Below are positions 58,417 to 64,000 of a stretch of DNA of 64,000 bases, piece after piece (the first letter of the stretch is position 1; each line of letters starts with the position of its first letter). Both the position numbers and the translations under genes were made by a program. The stretch is from positions 434,001 to 498,000 of the forward strand of contig JAIVFH010000010.1 of the NCBI GenBank assembly GCA_025765595.1. The letters are read 5' to 3'. The notes below the pieces were generated by a model. That model was not told the origin of the DNA and made no database searches. It was given only the letters and a program-made list of their open reading frames with translations. This stretch comes from Obelidium mucronatum (Eukaryota; Chytridiomycota; Chytridiomycetes; Chytridiales; Chytriomycetaceae).

Positions 58417-59548
58417 ATGATATCTCTTCCAGCCACTGCTTTGCATCGCATCCTGTCGTATCTCCCGTCTTCAACTCAAACACACTTGGTTTCTTCATCG
58501 AAATCCCTCTTCGATGCGGTGAAAACTGTTCCTGTTGTTCCATGCCCTTCCATTGTCAAACAGCAAACGCAACTATCGCTCCCAAATCAATTGGCGCAAA
58601 CACCATCAGAGTTAATACTACAATGCTCGAGAGTAGTTTGTAAAGTGTGCAGTGAACCCCTCTTCGACACTGATATTAAAAGCAAAGTATGTCTGTCTTA
58701 ACTTTGGCATTTCAATTAACCCACAAGTATGGTGTCCACAGAGCACAGTTGTAGAAAATCTACGGAATTTTATATCTCTCTCGCATCATACCCCGCTGAC
58801 TGAATCTTGTCCCTGCTGTCCGGAAACTGATCCAGCCCCGCTCCTCGCATTCCTCCCTTCCCCGAAACACTCTGCGCCGTGGCACTGCCCAAATAAAGAA
58901 AAAGGCTGTTTTCAAGTTTATTGCTCACGTCTCTGTGGAAGTCCCATCGGAACTGTTGTTACCTGCGATACTGAAGATGAATGCGGAGAAGACTCGCATG
59001 GTTGTATCCTCTGTTTTGCTGAATATTGCGATGTAATGGAGGGAGATGCTGGAAAGTATGAATGTGTACGTGGCCTGGACGGAGATGACGACGATGAAGA
59101 TGGAGAAGATGATGTGGATAGCGATGATCTATTTGGAGATGCCGACGATTTGGGAGACAATGAAAACGAAGGTGCGTTTTTGCAGGGGATTGGATTTCGT
59201 TCCGATGAGTAGTTCAATAAGGACTCCTGCCGCTGCTAGTGGTGATAATGCTTCGGTCAGGTTGCTACAGTCTGTATTAATGGTGGCACGCGAAAGCGCC
59301 AACGTCCACCGTCAGAGGAAGATGAAATTGATTTGGGTGCAAGCAGTAGATTGGATAATCCGTCAGTCCTAAAGGCATTGTTAGGTGGAACCAGCAGCAG
59401 GTCACATTCTCAAAGGCGTAAAATATTGGAGTCAGAAACGAAATGGTGGAGTGCTGCTGCCAAAAAGTGCCGTGAACGTGGTGCCGAGAGGGATGAGTGC
59501 ATCTGTGGGGAGTGTGACTTGTTCAATGATTCGTTTGATTCTGAATAG
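58417..59548 (+). CDS. F-box protein with Cys-rich region and acidic stretch
   Basis: The ATG at 58417 (MISLPATALHRILSYLPSST) starts an F-box. Intron 58687-58739 joins IKSK to STVVENLRNF. A Cys-rich part follows: SCPCCPETDPAPLL, then WHCPNKEKGCFQVYCSRLCG and GCILCFAEYCDVM, a probable zinc-binding cluster. Next is a run of Asp/Glu (DGDDDDEDGEDDVDSDDLFG). The 3' part is spliced or frame-shifted at about 59170-59330 and ends with a basic/Cys segment (SETKWWSAAAKKCRERGAER, then CICGECDLFNDSF) at 59548. The F-box implies an SCF ubiquitin ligase adaptor. The rest of the architecture is not recognised, and the exon structure of the last third is uncertain. Confidence 0.62.
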
Positions 59549-59742
59549 AGCTGATTCTGAAAGGCAACTTGATAGTGGCTTGTGCGTCCACATGTTTCAA
59601 TGTTCCATGAAAAAAGTGGAAAGAGAACGCACGGTTTTATGACGGCGTTTCAAATCCACTCTCCTCGAATACAGCCAGATAGCTTTCAAAAGAAGTGCCT
59701 TATCTGAAAGTCAAGACTTCAACCCTGCCAAGCGAGATGATC

Positions 59743-59793
59743 GGCTTTCCAATCAACTGACAAGTCACACCACCTCCGTAAATTCTATAAAAG
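59743..59793 (+). promoter_or_regulatory. Chitinase 3 promoter: 25-bp element shared with chitinase 4 and TATA box
   Basis: Positions 59743-59767 match 62617-62641 before chitinase 4 at most bases: GGCTT, CC, ATCAA, then TGAC-N2-GTCA. A TATAAAAG box at 59786-59793 is 35 nt before the ATG at 59828. Confidence 0.5.
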
Positions 59794-59827
59794 CAAGGAA
59801 CTTTTTTTTGGAGGCCCTATCGATAAC

Positions 59828-62079
59828 ATGCTTCTTTCTACTGTTGTTGGCGCTCTTGCTGGAGTTCTGTCTTTTGTTCACGCTGCTCAGTCCCCACGCG
59901 CAGCCTCTAACCGCATTATCGGATATCATCGTAAGCTTTTTTCTGAACATTCTGTGTTGTCAATACTGATTTCGATTTTGAAGAGTCTTGGTACTTCTAT
60001 GACAACAATAACATTCCATTTCAATGTGGGTGTTAATTCATATCGGTTCAATAAGCATTCTAATTCTTTCTTGATTCAAGTGAGTGCCGACGCTGCCAGT
60101 CGATACACACATATAAACTATGCCTTCGCCACAATTCATTACCACACAAAGACGGATCAGTTCTACATTGGTTTCACTGATGCTTACGCTGACTACCAGG
60201 CCTGTGTTGGAACAAGTTGCCCCACTGAATGTATTCCAGTGCCAGCCAACAAGCAATGTACAGGAGGAAAAGTTGCAATGGTTCCATTTATTGGTGCAAC
60301 TGGAACGTGTCCAGATAAAGCCTGCTATAATCCATCCGGAGTTCCAGGATCTCCTCGTGTTCCTCAATGTGAAGCTGTTCTTGACGTGAATGGAATCCAA
60401 ACCGATGCCAACGGCAGCCCTGTCATTTGCGGAAACTACGCGTATGTTCTCAACAAAATGAAGAAACAATCTCCAGGTCTCAAGTTCCTGATCTCTGTGG
60501 GTGGCTGGTATGATTCCAACCTGTTCTCTGCCGCCACCGAGCCACAGTACATTGACAAGTTCGTGACGTCGGTTGTCAAGTTCGTTGAATTTTTCGGATT
60601 TGATGGAGTTGATTTTGATTGGGAATATCCTGGATGGGAACATGGCAATCAGGCGCCATTCAAAGGAGCTGCTGCTGGTACTGGAACTGCTGAGGATATG
60701 ACTGATTGCGATAAGGCTACTTGCGCTTATCCGGGTCGAAAGAATGACATGGCCAAGTTCAATGCATTGGTTACAAAAGTTCGTGCTGGGTTGAAGACTC
60801 TCGGAAAGACCCCGGCCGGTGCCGACTACTTGATTTCAATGGCCGCCCCTGCTGGATATGACAAAATGAACAAATTGGACGTATACTCTATTTGCCAGCA
60901 GCTTGATTTTATCAGTAAGTTAACTTTTCACACCTTTAGTCTAACTATCCATTCGCGCATCAGATATTATGACCTACGACATTCATGGAGAATGGGAAAC
61001 CAACACTAACCACCAAGCTCCTTTGTACGACAACACTCCACCGCAATATCAATACACAAATGGAGTTCCTCAAACTTCAGTAGACTTTGCTGTCAATTAC
61101 TGGCTAAACTTCGGATGCCCCGCTAGCCAAATTGTCGTCGGTGTTCCATTCTACGCCCACGCTTGGAAGGCTGCCGACAATGGAACCCATGGTCTCTACC
61201 AGCCTGGAACCACCTCGCCAATCACCAAGCTCAACTACGTCAACCTTGCCGCTGATTCGTCCATCACCACCTACTGGGATGCTGCATCACAAGCCAGTTA
61301 TGGATACTCGACCTCTCAAGGAACCTTCTACTCGTTCGATACTGCTCAAGCCATTTCAACAAAAGTCGGCTATGGAGCTCAAAAGGGGCTTGGTGGATTT
61401 ATGGTTTGGCCAATTGATGGTGATGATTCCAACAATACCTTGTTGAAAGCATTGACTGGCCCCGGAATCGATCCCACCACCACCACCCTCTTCCACTACT
61501 GGTTCCACAAAGACCACAGCCACAGCCAAAACAACTTCTACTATCGCCGCTACTGACAGCACTTCAACAACGGCCAATTCCGAAACTACATCAGCTACTA
61601 CAACCGCGAAAACTGCTGTGACTACTGTTGCTTCAGATTGTTTTCCTCTTTGGAGCGCTGTATCACCTTATAATGGTGGTGCGAAAGTTTCCTACAATAA
61701 TGTCAACTACGTTGCCAACTGGTGGTCTGGTTCAACCGATATTCCAGGTAAATCCGATTCCTGGAAAGCCGTTGGTCCTTGTGGATCAGGTCAAACTTCT
61801 GCCACTGTCGTTACTACAACTGCCGGAACAACGACAACTACTACTACAACTACCAAAGCAGCGTTTACCACAACCAAGTCAACGACCGCTGCGACAACAA
61901 ACAAGCCAACCACGAGTACTACCACTACCACTACCACAAAGATTTCTACTGCTACTTCTACAGCAGCATCAGGGCCGGTTGTTGGGCAATCTTGTAGCTC
62001 AGGGATTTCGCAGTGCTCTGCAGGTACAATGTACTACTGCCTGGGTAGCAAATGGATTGTTTGGTATATTGGATGTTAA
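59828..62079 (+). CDS. Secreted GH18 chitinase 3 with CBM-like and Cys-rich modules (one-base insertion)
   Basis: Exons 59828-59930, 59984-60025, 60081-60914 and 60964-62079. Signal peptide MLLSTVVGALAGVLSFVHA. Catalytic motif FDGVDFDWEYPG, with SVGGWYDSNLFSAAT, MTYDIHGEWETNTNHQAP and GGFMVWPIDGDDSNN. One extra C at about 61473-61475 shifts the frame just after GPGID. Corrected, the protein continues through a Pro/Thr linker to a CBM5/12-like module (VNYVANWWSGSTDIPGKSDS), a second Thr linker and the four-Cys tail (VGQSCSSGISQCSAGTMYYC), the same order as chitinase 1. It has an intron after DFI (60915-60963), shared with chitinase 4 but absent from chitinases 1 and 2, grouping the two downstream genes as recent tandem duplicates. 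Confidence 0.93.
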
Positions 62080-62616
62080 GTTTCACAGTAATGTATGCAC
62101 TGTTAGTATCCCCACGGTGAATTGTATCAATTTTGAATGGAATATCTGCTATGATACATTTTTCGAATAAAAGTAGTTTTGTTTTGGAGCAATCTGATTT
62201 TATGCCTCATGAGTCCAGTATAAGATTGAAGATTCAAGATACTTCCAAAGAAGTAGCATTTGTGCATTTCCTGACATTTCTTATTTTTTTGTTCACGGAC
62301 GTCTGGTGAATATAAAATCTGAAGGATGCTGAAATAATGCAATTTTACACGAGAATACGTTTTTTTTATTTGAAGTGTCTGTTGAAGTCTGGTTCATTTC
62401 TGGTTCAGTGGCAGAAAGGGAAATTAAAAAGTCCCATGATCACGCTTGTGTCACGGGATCACATTCAGCTGCGCACGCAGAGTCGCTACCATTCAGTCAT
62501 TTGAGCAAGACTTCGTCTACAAAAGAGACATCTTAATATGTTCTTCAAACCATTTTAATGACATATTCTTTGGCATTTGCCCGTTCAGACACTATAACGG
62601 ACCAAGCATTTTGGTA
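62080..62616. other. Spacer between chitinases 3 and 4
   Basis: AT-rich, with a likely polyadenylation region of chitinase 3 (AATAAA at about 62166). No gene, RNA or repeat recognised. Confidence 0.5.
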
Positions 62617-62676
62617 GGCTTGCCGATCAAGTGACTGGTCAGGCGGGCTCCACCCAAACCCAGAGACTATAAGAAG
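62617..62676 (+). promoter_or_regulatory. Chitinase 4 promoter: shared 25-bp element and TATA-like box
   Basis: Counterpart of the chitinase 3 element at 62617-62641, including TGAC-N2-GTCA, and a TATAAGAAG box at 62668-62676 about 40 nt before the ATG at 62713. Confidence 0.5.
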
Positions 62677-62712
62677 AAGCTGTTTTTCTTGGTTGATTCG
62701 TCACTAAAACCG

Positions 62713-64000
62713 ATGCTCCTTTCCGCCGTCGCTGTCACAGTCGCAAGTGCGCTCGCCGTTGTTCAGGCAGCCCCAGCTCCACGAGCTTCAAGCAACAAGA
62801 TCATTGGCTACCACCGTAGGTTTCACCCGTTGTATCAATCGATCATACTAAAATGTATTACAGAATCGTGGTATTTCTATGACAATCCCAGCGGTGCTCC
62901 ATTCCAATGTAAGCGAGACTTCCAAAAATGGATTAAGTACTCATTGATTTCATTTGCAGTCACCTCGGAGATTGCCAGTCGCTACACTCACATTAACTAT
63001 GCGTTTGCCACCATTTCGTACCACAAACCAACTGATCAGGTGATATTGAGCTTTTGGGAAATACTTCGACGGAGCAATTACTCAAAATTCATATCAGTAC
63101 TATGTTGGATTTACTGATGCATACGCCGATTACCAAGCTCTTGTTGGAACTACTACTGCTGAATGCATTCCAATCCCAGCCGCTCAACAGTGTACTGGAG
63201 GAAAAGTTGCGATGGTTCCTTATATCGGAGCCAGTGGAGCCTGCCCCAGCACCTCCTGCTACAATCCATCCGGAGTTCCCGGATCTCCTCGTGTTCCTCA
63301 GTGTGAAGCTGTATTGGATGCCAACGCAATCCAAACCGACGCTAATGGAAACCCAATCATTTGCGGAAACTACGCGTATGTCTTAAACAAAGTTAAGAAG
63401 GCCAACCCCAACTTGAAATTCCTGATCTCCATCGGTGGTTGGTATGATTCCAACTTGTTCTCTGCTGCAACCGAGGCAAAGTACATCGACAAGTTCGTCA
63501 CTTCCATCGTCAAGTTTGTCCAATTCTTCAAATTCGACGGTGTCGACTTTGATTGGGAATACCCTGGATGGGAGCACGGAAACGAAGCCCCGGTCCCGGG
63601 AGGTCCTCCAGGAACCGGCACAGCTGAAGACATGACAGACTGTGATAAGGCTACTTGCGCTTATCCTGGTCGCAAGAATGATATGGCAAAATTCAACGCT
63701 TTGGTTTCAAAGGTTCGTGCCGCTTTGGGAAGCAGCTCCTTGATTTCTATGGCTGCCCCAGCTGGTTACGACAAGATGAACAAGTTAGATATCAAGACCA
63801 TTTGCCAGAACTTGGACTTTATCAGTTAAGACACCCACGCTGTTATTTTCTGTTAATCTACTCTTGTTTTCTTGCTAACTCGTACAATTAGACATCATGA
63901 CATACTGACATTCACGGAGAATGGGAAACCAACACTAACCACCAAGCTCCTTTGTACGACAACACACCACCACAATACCAATACACGAACGGTGTTCCTC
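62713..64000 (+). CDS. Secreted GH18 chitinase 4, 3' partial (in-frame stop from an extra base)
   Basis: Exons 62713-62815, 62864-62908, 62960-63039, 63098-63824 and 63892 to beyond the window. Signal peptide MLLSAVAVTVASALAVVQA; the barrel begins KIIGYHQSWYFYDNPSG. Catalytic motif FDGVDFDWEYPG, with SIGGWYDSNLFSAATEAKYI. In the last exon the conserved MTYDIHG is broken by one extra T at about 63906, which turns the codon after TAC into TGA; the frame is good again beyond it. The 90 nt before the window end are nearly identical to chitinase 3, pointing to recent duplication or gene conversion. It has five or more exons, the most of the four chitinases. Whether it carries chitin-binding modules cannot be seen. 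Confidence 0.9.

Noticed and set aside
8620..63910. Programmed +1 frameshifting as explanation for the indels
   Set aside because: The sites share no slippery codon, stop codon or downstream structure, and they occur in many housekeeping genes; sequence error is simpler.
1..64000. CRISPR arrays, insertion sequences, long terminal repeats or viral genes
   Set aside because: Both strands were read for short regular repeats, transposase or reverse-transcriptase motifs and terminal repeats; none was seen.

Overview
The window looks like nuclear DNA of a chytrid-type fungus. Genes are packed on both strands. Almost all are split by short GT-AG introns of about 45-120 nt that often carry a CTAAC or CTGAC branch-like site. 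The set includes four secreted GH18 chitinases, a Bck1/Ste11-type MAPKKK, a fungal-like ThrE/Prm10 transporter, and conserved eukaryotic housekeeping genes. The chytrid placement is inferred from gene content; nothing in the sequence names the species.

Layout. 1-2.4 kb: the 3' part of a DXD (GT32-like) glycosyltransferase and an F-box protein with an unusual membrane-spanning C-terminus. 2.4-4.2 kb: no convincing gene. 4.2-11.1 kb (minus): ASCC3/Slh1, the double-cassette helicase of the ribosome-quality-control trigger complex. 11.2-15.7 kb (plus): phosphopantothenate-cysteine ligase, then an ERCC6L2-type SNF2 translocase. 15.7-18.6 kb (minus): a ThrE/Prm10-like transporter and a second membrane protein. 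18.8-21.0 kb: chitinase 1. 21.1-33.7 kb (minus): two tandem 7-TM paralogues, prolyl oligopeptidase and a complete separase. 33.8-35.2 kb: a spacer with local duplications and a 42-bp tandem repeat. 35.2-40.4 kb (plus): a two-TM LRR-like surface protein (called R1 here) and a MAPKKK. 40.6 kb: tRNA-Pro(TGG). 41.1-48.9 kb: chitinase 2, a Cys-rich predicted GPI protein, a Cys-cluster protein, a flavin split-barrel protein, a DAO-type FAD oxidoreductase and a C2H2 zinc-finger protein. 49.6-57.4 kb (minus): four head-to-tail paralogues of R1 (R2-R5), with an F-box-like/LRR gene and a small truncated relative inserted between R4 and R5. 57.6-59.5 kb (plus): TRAPPC2/Trs20, rebuilt from six small exons, and an F-box/Cys-rich protein. 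59.8-64 kb: chitinases 3 and 4; the last runs off the end.

Two themes stand out. The first is the R family: five paralogues with a short N-tail, a transmembrane anchor, a Cys-containing LRR-like ectodomain, a second transmembrane segment, and a Pro/Tyr-rich tail that in four copies carries an LPxY motif. I do not recognise it as a described family. The second is the chitinase set, whose promoters share TATA-like boxes and CRE-like TGAC/GTCA half-sites.

Many otherwise well-conserved genes are broken by one-base indels, mostly insertions. I treat these as probable residual sequence errors unless shown otherwise. Exon joins below were worked out by eye from reading frame, splice signals and family resemblance.
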